A stretch of 13,244 bases of DNA, from NCBI GenBank assembly GCA_035294465.1, contig DATGKW010000225.1, forward strand, positions 1-13,244. Reading direction: 5' to 3'. A program made the position numbers and the translations under genes. Of the stretch, positions 1 to 6,688 are shown piece after piece (the first letter of the stretch is position 1; the number at the start of each line of letters is the position of its first letter). The stretch comes from Paraktedonobacter sp035294465. GTDB lineage: Bacteria > Chloroflexota > Ktedonobacteria > Ktedonobacterales > Ktedonobacteraceae. The notes beneath the pieces are model-generated. The model made no database searches, was not told the origin of the DNA, and saw only the letters and a list, made by a program, of their open reading frames with translations.

Positions 1-274
1 CTGGCAAGGAACGCTGCACTACTATTGTCTGCCATTCTACATGATCGAGTATGCCTTCGCCGCGCTCGGCGCTTTGCAGATCTGGGACAATTATCTGCAC
101 GATCCCCAGACGGCGATTCGCCAGTATCGCTTTGCGCTCTCCCTGGGCGCGACAAGAACCGTGCCAGAACTGTATGAAGCAGCGGGGGCAAAATTTGCCT
201 TTGATACGGCGATGCTTCAGCGCGTGGTGCAGCTGATCACGCGAACCGTTGAAGAGTTAGAAATACAGGCATAG
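1..274 (+). CDS. Oligoendopeptidase F family (peptidase M3), C-terminal fragment
   Basis: This is the last 90 codons of a gene that begins left of the window; the reading frame starts at base 2. The visible residues begin WQGTLHYYCLPFYMIEYAFA, followed by ALGALQIW. This pattern (a His-Tyr pair, then PFYxIEYxxAxLGALQxW) is typical of the C-terminal helical region of M3B oligoendopeptidases, which lies some way after the HExxH zinc site. Family members are cytoplasmic zinc metallopeptidases that degrade short peptides. The HExxH motif is outside the window, so catalytic competence cannot be judged. The end is an intact TAG stop, followed 14 nt later by a long perfect hairpin that probably ends the transcript. 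The family call rests on one short conserved block, so it is good but not certain. Confidence 0.8.
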   Translation, partial: WQGTLHYYCLPFYMIEYAFAALGALQIWDNYLHDPQTAIRQYRFALSLGATRTVPELYEAAGAKFAFDTAMLQRVVQLITRTVEELEIQA

Positions 275-288
275 GCATAGTTAAATAA

Positions 289-359
289 TTTCCACAGAGG
301 GATGTGCGCCAGCCTGGAAAGCTCGACTTTCCAGGCTGGCGCACATCCCTCTGTGGAAA
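289..359. terminator. Perfect 33-bp inverted repeat, probable bidirectional terminator
   Basis: The left arm (289-321) and right arm (327-359) are exact reverse complements over 33 bases with a 5-nt loop (ctcga). It sits exactly between two convergent genes, the M3 peptidase (ends 274) and the DinB-like gene (ends 367). On the - strand the hairpin is followed by a U-rich stretch (ttatttaa). On the + strand it is followed by aaacaatcc, which has no U tract. It therefore resembles an intrinsic terminator on one strand only, yet the stem is far longer than most intrinsic terminators. The transcript would form an RNase III-type duplex. The terminator role is inferred from position. Confidence 0.75.
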
Positions 360-366
360 AACAATC

Positions 367-942
367 CTATGCGTGGGTCCGTGCTGCGCGGGCCTGGCGC
401 ATAATCTCTTTCAGTTGCTCTATGTGGTCGCTGTCATGCATAAGACCAATCACAAAACGCCCAATGGCGTTAAGTGAGCCGAGGCGCTGGAAAGCCGTGT
501 ATGTGACATCCAGGTGCGGCTCGTCAGGCCAGGCATCAAGCATAGCTTTGCGCATGCGGCGGCTTTCTTCGAGACGATGATGGATTTGTGCGGCGGTCGT
601 GACACTTCTCCAGGGCACTTCGTAGCGCGAGCGGCCCGTCGCTTCGAGACCGCGCGCCAGGGTAAGGGCCAGCGCCGCAGATTCCTCGGAAGAAGCTGTT
701 ACATGCACAATGACATGGCCAAGCGTCCAGGCCAGATCGCGTTCTTCAGGTGTGCCGAAAGTATCGTTCGCGTTAGGGTCTTCTGGTACAAATACAACGT
801 CGGCGTCGGTCGCGTCGGCGACAATTGATTGCATGGTGTCGATCATCTCGTCGGTTAGTTTGTAGAGGTCGGCCTTTGTCAGACCCGCTACCAGATCGGC
901 AAACGAGATAGATCCACTTCTTACCGCGCTGAAATCGAGCAT
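367..942 (-). CDS. DinB-like four-helix-bundle protein
   Basis: This 191-aa protein fits the DinB/YfiT-like superfamily of putative metal-dependent hydrolases and thiol transferases. Members are four-helix bundles with a metal site made of three His. Here the likely ligands are in LGHVIVHVTAS (H76, H80) and LMHDSDHIEQL (H169, H173), the latter being the C-terminal HxxxH typical of the family. Length is close to the family norm of about 150-180 residues. There is no signal peptide or membrane segment, so it should be cytoplasmic. The ATG is preceded by a GGAGAG ribosome-binding site about 8 nt upstream. It lies 152 nt downstream of yabN-mazG on the same strand, probably with its own promoter in the gap. 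The substrate cannot be predicted; in other bacteria such proteins use bacillithiol or mycothiol or are stress-induced. Confidence 0.8.
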   Translation of the reverse strand: MLDFSAVRSGSISFADLVAGLTKADLYKLTDEMIDTMQSIVADATDADVVFVPEDPNANDTFGTPEERDLAWTLGHVIVHVTASSEESAALALTLARGLEATGRSRYEVPWRSVTTAAQIHHRLEESRRMRKAMLDAWPDEPHLDVTYTAFQRLGSLNAIGRFVIGLMHDSDHIEQLKEIMRQARAARTHA

Positions 943-1054
943 AAAGAGTTCTCTCCGTCTCTGTTTTTGTAGGAAGATATCAGGAACAACAGGTGTATGT
1001 CCTTTGAGGAAGCGTGATTTACTGCCTCCTTTTGGGAGAACAACCTGACGGGTT

Positions 1055-1084
1055 CATATATTTCAGTTAGAAGTATATTGTCTA
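1055..1084 (-). promoter_or_regulatory. Possible promoter for the DinB-like gene
   Basis: On the - strand there is TAGACA (1084-1079), an 18-nt spacer, then TATATG (1060-1055). These match the sigma70 -35 box at 5 of 6 and the -10 box at 4 of 6 positions. It lies directly after the yabN-mazG stop codon and would give a leader of roughly 105 nt. No strong terminator separates the two genes, so readthrough from yabN-mazG is also possible. Confidence 0.35.
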
Positions 1085-1094
1085 GAATGCTTTT

Positions 1095-2624
1095 TTATCT
1101 GGTGCTTGCGATTTTAGCCTTCTCCCATAGTTGCGTCCACTCCTCAAGGTTGTACGAGGCGAATTCCCGCTGCTCTTGCCTGATCATGGCCTCCATTTGC
1201 TGGAAGCGGCGCTTGAATTTGCGGTTGGCCTCACGCAGGGCCTCCTCGGCATCGATATGGAGCATGCGCGCGATTTTGGCAACGATAAAAAGGATGTCGC
1301 CCAGTTCTTCTTTCTGCTCTTCGGGCGTGGCGGCCTCGTGTAGCTCTTGCAATTCCTCTGCGAGCTTGTCCAGGACCTCTTGCAGATTAGAGAACTCAAA
1401 ACCGGTCTTTGCTGCTCGCTTTTGATACTCCTGGGCCATGATGAGTGCGGGCAGGGCTGGCGGGACGCCATCGAGCACGCCAGCGGCCTCGACATCTTTT
1501 CCTGCGGCGATCTTTTCCTGCTTCTTGATGGCCTCCCAGTTTTGCACAACCTGCTCGGCGTTTTCGACCCCGACCGAACCAAAGACGTGCGGGTGACGGC
1601 GGATGAGCTTGGCATTGACGTGCTCAAAGACATCGCCAATAGAGAAATCACCTGCCTGGCGGGCAATCTCGGCATGCAGATAGACCTGGAGCAGCAGATC
1701 GCCCAACTCTTCGGCCAGTTTTTCCATGTCGTTCTCTTCTAGCGCCTCTACAACCTCGTAGGTTTCTTCGATGACATGACGAGTCAGGCTCTGGTGCGTC
1801 TGCTGGCGGTCCCAGGGGCAGCCGTCGGGTTCGCGGCGCAGGCGCATGGTAATGTAGCGCAGGGTTTCGGGCAGGCGCAGCGCGTCCATTTCGCCGCGTG
1901 GAGGCACGTAGAGTGTGCAGAGGTGATTGGTCAGGCTGGTGCGGTCAAGCTCGTAGAGCGGCAGGTCAGTCACGCTCTCTTCGCTGTCCACACCCGCCGC
2001 GCGCACCAGCTTCACGGGCCATTCGTCGGGGTAGCACTCGCCCAGAGCAATCTTTACGGCGCTGGCTATGCGGCGGTTGTAGACCTGCACGACCAGCAGC
2101 GGCGTGGTGGGAATCAGCTTGCCAGCAATCTCTTCGTGGGCCAGACCGGCCAGGGCAGTAGCGTCGATGATCTGCGCGCCCAGGGTGAAGGGGTCCAGTT
2201 CCAGGGCTGTACAAACCGGCTCTAGAAACGAGAGACCGGCGATAACTCGTGTACTCAGGCCGCGCAAGCGAGCCTGCTTCAGAAGCAGTTGTACGGTGAA
2301 TTCGCCAATGAGGGGATGGCCTGGCACAGCGTAAATCATGGGCTGGCGCGTGGCTATTTCGCATACAGCATCGGTAATGCTTTGATAGAGCTTTTCCCAG
2401 TTCTCGGACGCGTCATAAAGAGCATCGAAAGATTCGATGTGTAGATCTGGAAAATTGGTTTTAAGCGGCTCGATGGTTGGATGGATCAGAGTACGAAAGT
2501 AAACTGGTGTCTGTTCTTGCGCCGCTTGCGCGAGCACGGTGCGGGCCGCCATGGTTAAATCGTCCCAATCGCCGGGACCCAGGCCCAGGATAGTAATAGC
2601 GGGTCGAGTAGTATGAGTAGTCAT
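1095..2624 (-). CDS. mazG: YabN-MazG fusion: tetrapyrrole methylase-like domain plus nucleoside triphosphate pyrophosphohydrolase
   Basis: This 509-aa protein has two parts, as in Bacillus YabN. Residues about 8-235 are a SAM-dependent tetrapyrrole (corrin/porphyrin) methylase-like domain with GLGPGD at 14-19 and VPGHP at 100-104. Residues about 250-509 are MazG, which hydrolyses (d)NTPs to (d)NMP and pyrophosphate and clears aberrant nucleotides. The first MazG repeat follows the signature PDGCPWDRQQTHQSL (266-280), with the metal-binding EExxE at 286-290 and EELGD at 305-309. The second repeat has EELQE at 423-427 and EELGD at 439-443. Both repeats therefore keep acidic metal ligands. The methylase-like domain has no known substrate in this fusion family. 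Length matches the family. The ribosome-binding site is weak (GGAAAAG) and I found no convincing promoter in 2625-2730. The protein is expected in the cytoplasm. Confidence 0.93.
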   Translation of the reverse strand: MTTHTTRPAITILGLGPGDWDDLTMAARTVLAQAAQEQTPVYFRTLIHPTIEPLKTNFPDLHIESFDALYDASENWEKLYQSITDAVCEIATRQPMIYAVPGHPLIGEFTVQLLLKQARLRGLSTRVIAGLSFLEPVCTALELDPFTLGAQIIDATALAGLAHEEIAGKLIPTTPLLVVQVYNRRIASAVKIALGECYPDEWPVKLVRAAGVDSEESVTDLPLYELDRTSLTNHLCTLYVPPRGEMDALRLPETLRYITMRLRREPDGCPWDRQQTHQSLTRHVIEETYEVVEALEENDMEKLAEELGDLLLQVYLHAEIARQAGDFSIGDVFEHVNAKLIRRHPHVFGSVGVENAEQVVQNWEAIKKQEKIAAGKDVEAAGVLDGVPPALPALIMAQEYQKRAAKTGFEFSNLQEVLDKLAEELQELHEAATPEEQKEELGDILFIVAKIARMLHIDAEEALREANRKFKRRFQQMEAMIRQEQREFASYNLEEWTQLWEKAKIASTR

Positions 2625-2729
2625 GTTTTTGCTTTTCCAATCTATTGCTAAAGCGTTGGTCCTTTAGTTTACCATGTATACCGGCGTTTTTCTTCAGCGG
2701 ATACGTGGGCCCTGGCGGAACCTCTTTTC

Positions 2730-2764
2730 TTGAATTGATAAAGAATAATGTATCATGAGATACT
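2730..2764 (+). promoter_or_regulatory. Promoter region of the SRAP gene with overlapping dyad
   Basis: Two overlapping sigma70-like readings exist: TTGATA (2735-2740), 18 nt, GATACT (2759-2764); or TTGAAT (2730-2735), 15 nt, TATCAT (2751-2756). Either would place transcription start near 2763-2772, some 40-50 nt before the ATG. A dyad GTATC-N4-GATAC (2750-2763) overlaps both candidate -10 boxes, so it could be a repressor operator. This is sequence inference only. Confidence 0.4.
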
Positions 2765-2811
2765 AAAAAAAGGGTATGTCACGGGGTAGTTCTCATGAAG
2801 GAGAGAGAAAC

Positions 2812-3474
2812 ATGTGTGGACGCTTCACGCTGATTACCGATGTCAGGAGGATCGCGGAGAGCTTCGGCGTTGCGCCGGCGCTTGACATACAGCCGCGTTA
2901 TAATATCGCGCCAACACAGGATGTTGTAGCCATTTTGAAGAATGGTACCGCCCATATGAGTATGCTGCGCTGGGGGCTTATTCCAGCCTGGGCGAAGGAT
3001 GAGACCATCGGCTCGCGTATGATCAATGCCAGAGCCGAAACGCTGGCGGAGAAAGCGAGTTTCAAGCATTTGCTGCGCGGAAAGCGCTGCCTGGTGGTTG
3101 CCGATGGTTTTTATGAGTGGAGGGCTGATGGTAAGGGCAAAACGCCCATGTACATAACGCGGCAGGATGAGCAGCCCTTTGCCTTTGCCGGGCTCTGGGA
3201 TCTCTGGAAAAGCCCCGACGGACAACAGATCCAGAGCTGCACGATCATCACGACCGAGCCGAACGAACTGATGGCCACAATTCACAATCGCATGCCGGCC
3301 ATCTTGCGACCGGGTGCTTACGAAGACTGGCTGGATCCGCAACTGCGCGACGAAGAGGTGCTTACCCACTGGCTCGCGCCCTACCCGGCGGAGTTGATGA
3401 AGGCCAGGCCGGTCTCGAAACTGGTGAACAATCCCAGGAATGACACGGCGGAGATTCTTGCGCCGGTCGTGTAG
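2812..3474 (+). CDS. SRAP/YedK-HMCES family abasic-site DNA-protein crosslink protein
   Basis: This is a 220-aa SOS-response-associated peptidase (SRAP) family protein. Relatives YedK and HMCES covalently trap abasic sites in single-stranded DNA through the amino-terminal Cys exposed after Met removal. The start is set by MCGRF: the in-frame ATG at 2776 would bury Cys2 behind 12 residues, while the ATG at 2812 is preceded by GAAGGAGAG at good spacing. Family residues are present: C2, N72 in INARAE, E102 in GFYEW and H158 in IHNRMPAIL, corresponding to the Cys/Asn/Glu/His active-site set of YedK. NIAPTQ (31-36) and WGLIPAW (54-60) are further signatures. Length is standard. It is divergent from yabN-mazG and 78 nt upstream of bioY. 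The dyad at its promoter may link it to a damage response, but that is not shown. Confidence 0.95.
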   Translation: MCGRFTLITDVRRIAESFGVAPALDIQPRYNIAPTQDVVAILKNGTAHMSMLRWGLIPAWAKDETIGSRMINARAETLAEKASFKHLLRGKRCLVVADGFYEWRADGKGKTPMYITRQDEQPFAFAGLWDLWKSPDGQQIQSCTIITTEPNELMATIHNRMPAILRPGAYEDWLDPQLRDEEVLTHWLAPYPAELMKARPVSKLVNNPRNDTAEILAPVV

Positions 3475-3501
3475 GGGTGGAAGAAAGGTCTCTGGGAAGT
3501 G

Positions 3502-3507
3502 TATAAT
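3502..3507 (+). promoter_or_regulatory. Possible -10 box for bioY
   Basis: A perfect TATAAT lies 45 nt upstream of the bioY ATG, in the 78-nt gap after the SRAP gene. The -35 region is poor (best GTGAAG at 3478-3483, 18-nt spacer), so the promoter may be weak, activator-dependent or not real. Co-transcription with the SRAP gene is the alternative. Confidence 0.35.
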
Positions 3508-3552
3508 AACCGATGGAAATAACGTCTTTTTAAGCAAAGGAGTGTACTTTCC

Positions 3553-4158
3553 ATGGTTATAGCCCCAGGGACCACCCTTGCGGACTATCTTATCCCCGCT
3601 TCACAGACATCGCGCGGCCTGAATCTGCTGCGCAATATCGCTCTTATCATTGGTTTTAGTCTGTTCACTGCGCTCTGCGCGCAGGCTGCACTGTATCTTC
3701 CTTTCACGCCTGTGCCGATCACGCTGCAAACCCTGGCCGTGTTGCTGACGGGCGCGGCTCTGGGGAGCTGGCGCGGCGCACTGGCAATGCTGGCCTATCT
3801 GGCCGAAGGCTCGGCTCATCTGCCGTTTTTCGCGGGAGGAGCGAGCGGTTTCCCTCTGGTGACAGGCGGCTACCTGATTGGCTTTGTGCTCGCGGCCTTT
3901 GTGGTTGGCTGGCTGTGCGAACGCGGGCTGGATCGCAGCTTGCTCACGTCGGCCCTTGCGATGCTCCCCGGCTCGGTGATTATCTATCTGGTCGGAGCAA
4001 TCTGGCTCGGCGTCGTGCTGCATACGAATGCGGCCACAGCTTTTGCTTACGGGGTCGAGCCGTTTCTTATAGGCGACCTGCTCAAGCTGATTGTGGCGGC
4101 TCTGCTGCTGCCGGCAGCGTGGGGAGTAGTGCGCCGGGTGAAGCCCGAACGTAAGTAG
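3553..4158 (+). CDS. bioY: BioY biotin transporter substrate-binding subunit
   Basis: This 201-aa, highly hydrophobic protein is the S component of a biotin ECF-type transporter and binds biotin in the cytoplasmic membrane. After a short polar N-terminus (1-25) come about six membrane segments, roughly 27-47, 57-75, 76-92, 103-124, 130-156 and 170-193. Signatures are PFTPVPITLQTLAVLLTGA (50-68), the GxxxLPFFAGGASGFPLVTGGYLIGF region (86-111) and GDLLKLIVAA near the end (174-183). The usual GPTGGYLxGF is VTGGYLIGF here. The start has an AAAGGAG ribosome-binding site at 3536-3542. No ECF ATPase or T component is in the window, so it must use shared energising subunits encoded elsewhere or work alone. 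The last 77 bases overlap the antisense DUF512 gene. Confidence 0.93.
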   Translation: MVIAPGTTLADYLIPASQTSRGLNLLRNIALIIGFSLFTALCAQAALYLPFTPVPITLQTLAVLLTGAALGSWRGALAMLAYLAEGSAHLPFFAGGASGFPLVTGGYLIGFVLAAFVVGWLCERGLDRSLLTSALAMLPGSVIIYLVGAIWLGVVLHTNAATAFAYGVEPFLIGDLLKLIVAALLLPAAWGVVRRVKPERK

Positions 4159-5533
4159 GTAGCTCGATCTCGGCTAAGGCGCGGATCGCATGCACCGTCT
4201 CCGGCGCATTGCGCACAAAGAGTGTACGTGTGGGCAGGCTGGCCTGGAACTCTTCGAGGCTCACATCATCCAGGAAACGCCTGCCCTCGTTGTCCAGCAT
4301 AACGCGGGGCAGCAGGACGAGGTCGCCCAGGTCATCTTGCGCGTTGAGCGTACCAAGCACATCCTGTGCGCAGAGCAGGCCGGCGACGGTGACTTCCGGG
4401 CCGAAGAACTGATTGATCACGGGCAGGACCTGGACTTCCAGATCGGGAATCAGGCGCAGGTCCTCTGCGAAGCCTTCGATGACGGGCCGGGCCATGACGC
4501 TGGTGACGAGCGTAACTTTGCGCGGCGCGGGCATCTTGCGCGGTAGGCGGCGTCTGCCCGCGCGCCACTGCTCGATCAGATAGCGAGTCATGCCCACGCC
4601 ATTTTCGATCTGGGCGTAAGCGCCGTAGTGGCTGGCTGGCGGGAAGTCGCGCCCGGTCAGGTAGTACCATTCGTCTGAGAGGTAGACAAACGGGTACTTC
4701 TCTGGACTCTCGGCCTCGAAATGCCGCTGGTGAATCTCGACTTGATCGATAATCGCGTTGGCCTCAGCGCGCGTATAGTGACGCAGGGGAGGCAGCTCGC
4801 CCACTTTGATCAAGTTGTTATATTTTGTAAGGCCCACCGGAACCACCGAAATCGATTCAACAATCGGGCGCAGCGCGCACAGGTCGCGAATGCTGCGCTC
4901 AAGGTGTTCGCCATCGTTAATCGTTGGGCAAAGCACCAGCTGCGTGTGACAGGTGATGCCGAGTTCCCCCAGGCGTTTGATATGCTCGATAATATCGCCA
5001 GCGCGCGGACCATCCACCATTTTACGCCGCAGTTCGGGATCGGTGGTATGAACCGAGACGTAGAGAGGGGTGAGCTTCTGTTCGTCCAGGCGCTGCCAGT
5101 CGTGCTCTTTGAGGTTGGTTAGCGTGATGAAGTTGCCGAACAGAAACGAGTAGCGGTAATCATCATCCTTGATATAGAGCGAGGAACGCATGCCATGTTC
5201 CAGACCGGCAACGGGCGCGAAGCGTTCGGGCAAGCCCTTAATAAAACAGAAGACGCACTTATTGGCGCACTGGCGAATAAAGGGCGCAGGCTCCTCGCCG
5301 AAGAGTACGCCCAGGTTCTCATCGTATGTTTTGGCAATCTGCACTTCGTGCAGTGTTTGCTGGCGCTCGAAGCCGACCGTCAGTTCTTCCTCGGCCACAT
5401 AAAAGCGATAGTCGACCAGATCGCGTATGAGGTGACCATTAATTGTACGAATAAGGTCTCCTGGCTGGATGCCCGCGCGATCAGCGGGACTTTCTGGCAC
5501 GACTTCGCGCACCCATCCATATAATTTGGGCAT
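4082..5533 (-). CDS. PDZ-like / radical SAM / DUF512 protein of unknown function
   Basis: This 483-aa protein has the arrangement of the DUF512 family. Counting from the chosen Met, a PDZ-like domain spans about 1-75 (SPADRAGIQPGDLIRTING at 15-33), a radical SAM iron-sulfur site is C89-x3-C93-x2-C96 (CANKCVFCF), and DUF512 occupies the C-terminal half. These residues should bind a 4Fe-4S cluster and cleave S-adenosylmethionine, but the family reaction is not known to me. Other features are LGITCHTQLVLCPTINDG (192-209) and a long Glu/Asp-rich C-terminal region. A TTG at 5554 in frame would add seven residues. The ATG at 5533 is preferred because GAAGGAAAG lies about 9 nt upstream of it, inside that extension. 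It is a single-gene unit with a strong promoter at 5634-5662, and its 3' end overlaps bioY. Confidence 0.9.
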   Translation of the reverse strand: MPKLYGWVREVVPESPADRAGIQPGDLIRTINGHLIRDLVDYRFYVAEEELTVGFERQQTLHEVQIAKTYDENLGVLFGEEPAPFIRQCANKCVFCFIKGLPERFAPVAGLEHGMRSSLYIKDDDYRYSFLFGNFITLTNLKEHDWQRLDEQKLTPLYVSVHTTDPELRRKMVDGPRAGDIIEHIKRLGELGITCHTQLVLCPTINDGEHLERSIRDLCALRPIVESISVVPVGLTKYNNLIKVGELPPLRHYTRAEANAIIDQVEIHQRHFEAESPEKYPFVYLSDEWYYLTGRDFPPASHYGAYAQIENGVGMTRYLIEQWRAGRRRLPRKMPAPRKVTLVTSVMARPVIEGFAEDLRLIPDLEVQVLPVINQFFGPEVTVAGLLCAQDVLGTLNAQDDLGDLVLLPRVMLDNEGRRFLDDVSLEEFQASLPTRTLFVRNAPETVHAIRALAEIELPTYVRASPGALLPTLPAAAEPPQSA

Positions 5534-5633
5534 GCATTTCTTTCCTTCAAGCAAACTGAGGTAAAGATCCGGGCTTTTTTCTCTCTACGTCCTCACCAGC
5601 ATGAGCTGCTATGAGAATGTATGCACCCAGACG

Positions 5634-5662
5634 ATTATAATCACTCCGCTGTGGAGCGTCAA
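5634..5662 (-). promoter_or_regulatory. Sigma70-type promoter for the DUF512 gene
   Basis: On the - strand there is TTGACG (5662-5657), exactly 17 nt, then a perfect TATAAT (5639-5634). This is one of the best promoter matches in the window. It would start transcription near 5627 and leave a leader of about 94 nt before the ATG at 5533. Confidence 0.7.
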
Positions 5663-5687
5663 ATGGGTAGCAGCCGAAAGAAGAGAT

Positions 5688-5717
5688 TTGAAAAGCTGCG
5701 CCTTTTTGCGATATGAT
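5688..5717 (+). promoter_or_regulatory. Sigma70-type promoter for the SDR gene
   Basis: TTGAAA (5688-5693), an 18-nt spacer and TATGAT (5712-5717) match the -35 at 5 of 6 and the -10 at 5 of 6 positions. Transcription would start near 5724, giving a leader of about 60 nt. A short dyad GCGCA-N7-TGCGC (5726-5742) follows immediately and could be an operator, though with 5-bp arms it may be chance. Confidence 0.6.
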
Positions 5718-5783
5718 ACAGTTACGCGCAGTTGAATTGCGCTGAAAACGGGTAAAAGAGGCAAAGATTGGAGAATATATGCG

Positions 5784-6635
5784 ATGACGGAGATCAGCAT
5801 GCAGGGAAAAATCTGCCTGGTCACGGGCAGCAGCACCGGCATTGGCAAAGTCACAGCCAGAGAACTGGCCAGGATGGGCGCGACGGTGGTGATGGTTTGC
5901 CGCAATCGGGCCAGGGGTGAAGCGGCTCAGGCAGAAATCAAGGCGGCCAGCGGGAGCGAGAGAGTGGATCTGATTGTCGCGGACTTGAGTTCGCTGGCCG
6001 AGGTCCGGCGTGCCGCAGAGGAGTTTAAGCAAAGATATACGCAACTTCATGTGTTAATTCATAATGCTGGTGGCGTCAATTATGTACGCAAAATGACTTC
6101 CGATGGACTTGAAGCGACTTTCGCAGCGAATTATCTGGCTCCATTCTTACTGACCGAACTGCTGCTGGATATTTTGAAAGCCAGTGCGCCGGCTCGCATC
6201 ATTAACGTGAGCTCGACGGCTCACCTGAGAGGAAAGATTGATTTCGATGACCTGCAAGGAGAGAAGAAATATAGCGTCTGGAAAGCATACTGTCAGGCCA
6301 AGCTGGCGCTGATTCTCTTTACCTATGAGCTGGCCCGGCAACTCCAGGGTACAGGAGTAACAGTAAATGCTCTGCATCCAGGTGTGGTTGCCAGCGATTT
6401 TGGTCGCGGCTTCAACGGCTTTCTGCGTTTTGGTTGGAAGCTGGCCTCGCGTTTTATGATCAGCGTAGAGCAGGGAGCGCAGACAACGCTCTATCTGGCG
6501 ACCTCGCCCGAAGTAGAGGGAGTGAGCGGCAAATATTTTGTGAATAGCAAAGAACGGAAGTCGTCCAGCCTCTCCTATAATGAAGCTCTGCGTCAGCGCC
6601 TCTGGAAGGTAAGCGAAGAGTTGATTCGTAAATAA
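5784..6635 (+). CDS. Short-chain dehydrogenase/reductase (retinol dehydrogenase-like)
   Basis: This 283-aa classical SDR has a Rossmann fold binding NAD(P)H. Visible motifs are TGSSTGIG (14-21, cofactor binding), CRNRARG (39-45; the Arg residues suggest NADP preference), DLSS (67-70), NAG (94-96), N116, S143-S144, and the catalytic YxxxK at Y169 and K173 (YCQAK), followed by HPGVVASDFGR (198-208). The pattern resembles eukaryotic retinol dehydrogenase/WW-oxidoreductase-like bacterial SDRs, which are longer at the C-terminus than the 250-aa classical type. The substrate cannot be inferred. The ATG at 5784 has GGAG 10 nt upstream. An in-frame ATG at 5799 with GGAG 6 nt upstream is an equally plausible start and would only remove five residues. 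The gene stands alone and ends 14 nt before a perfect hairpin. Confidence 0.93.
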   Translation: MTEISMQGKICLVTGSSTGIGKVTARELARMGATVVMVCRNRARGEAAQAEIKAASGSERVDLIVADLSSLAEVRRAAEEFKQRYTQLHVLIHNAGGVNYVRKMTSDGLEATFAANYLAPFLLTELLLDILKASAPARIINVSSTAHLRGKIDFDDLQGEKKYSVWKAYCQAKLALILFTYELARQLQGTGVTVNALHPGVVASDFGRGFNGFLRFGWKLASRFMISVEQGAQTTLYLATSPEVEGVSGKYFVNSKERKSSSLSYNEALRQRLWKVSEELIRK

Positions 6636-6649
6636 AATGCGTAGAGAAG

Positions 6650-6688
6650 GATCAAAAGCTGGAATTTTCATAATTCCAGCTTTTGATC
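6650..6688. terminator. Perfect 17-bp inverted repeat, probable bidirectional terminator
   Basis: The left arm (6650-6666) and right arm (6672-6688) are exact reverse complements with a 5-nt loop (ttcat). It lies between the convergent SDR gene (ends 6635) and the small membrane protein gene (stop codon at 6690-6688), whose stop overlaps the arm by one base. Neither strand has a following U tract. Position and perfect symmetry argue for a transcription end or RNA-stabilising role for both genes. Confidence 0.7.

Noticed and set aside
1776..2225. 149-codon open frame on the + strand
   Set aside because: It is antisense to the YabN domain and shows no domain of its own.
2779..3537. 252-codon open frame on the - strand
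   Set aside because: It is antisense to the SRAP gene, whose active-site residues and start context are clear.
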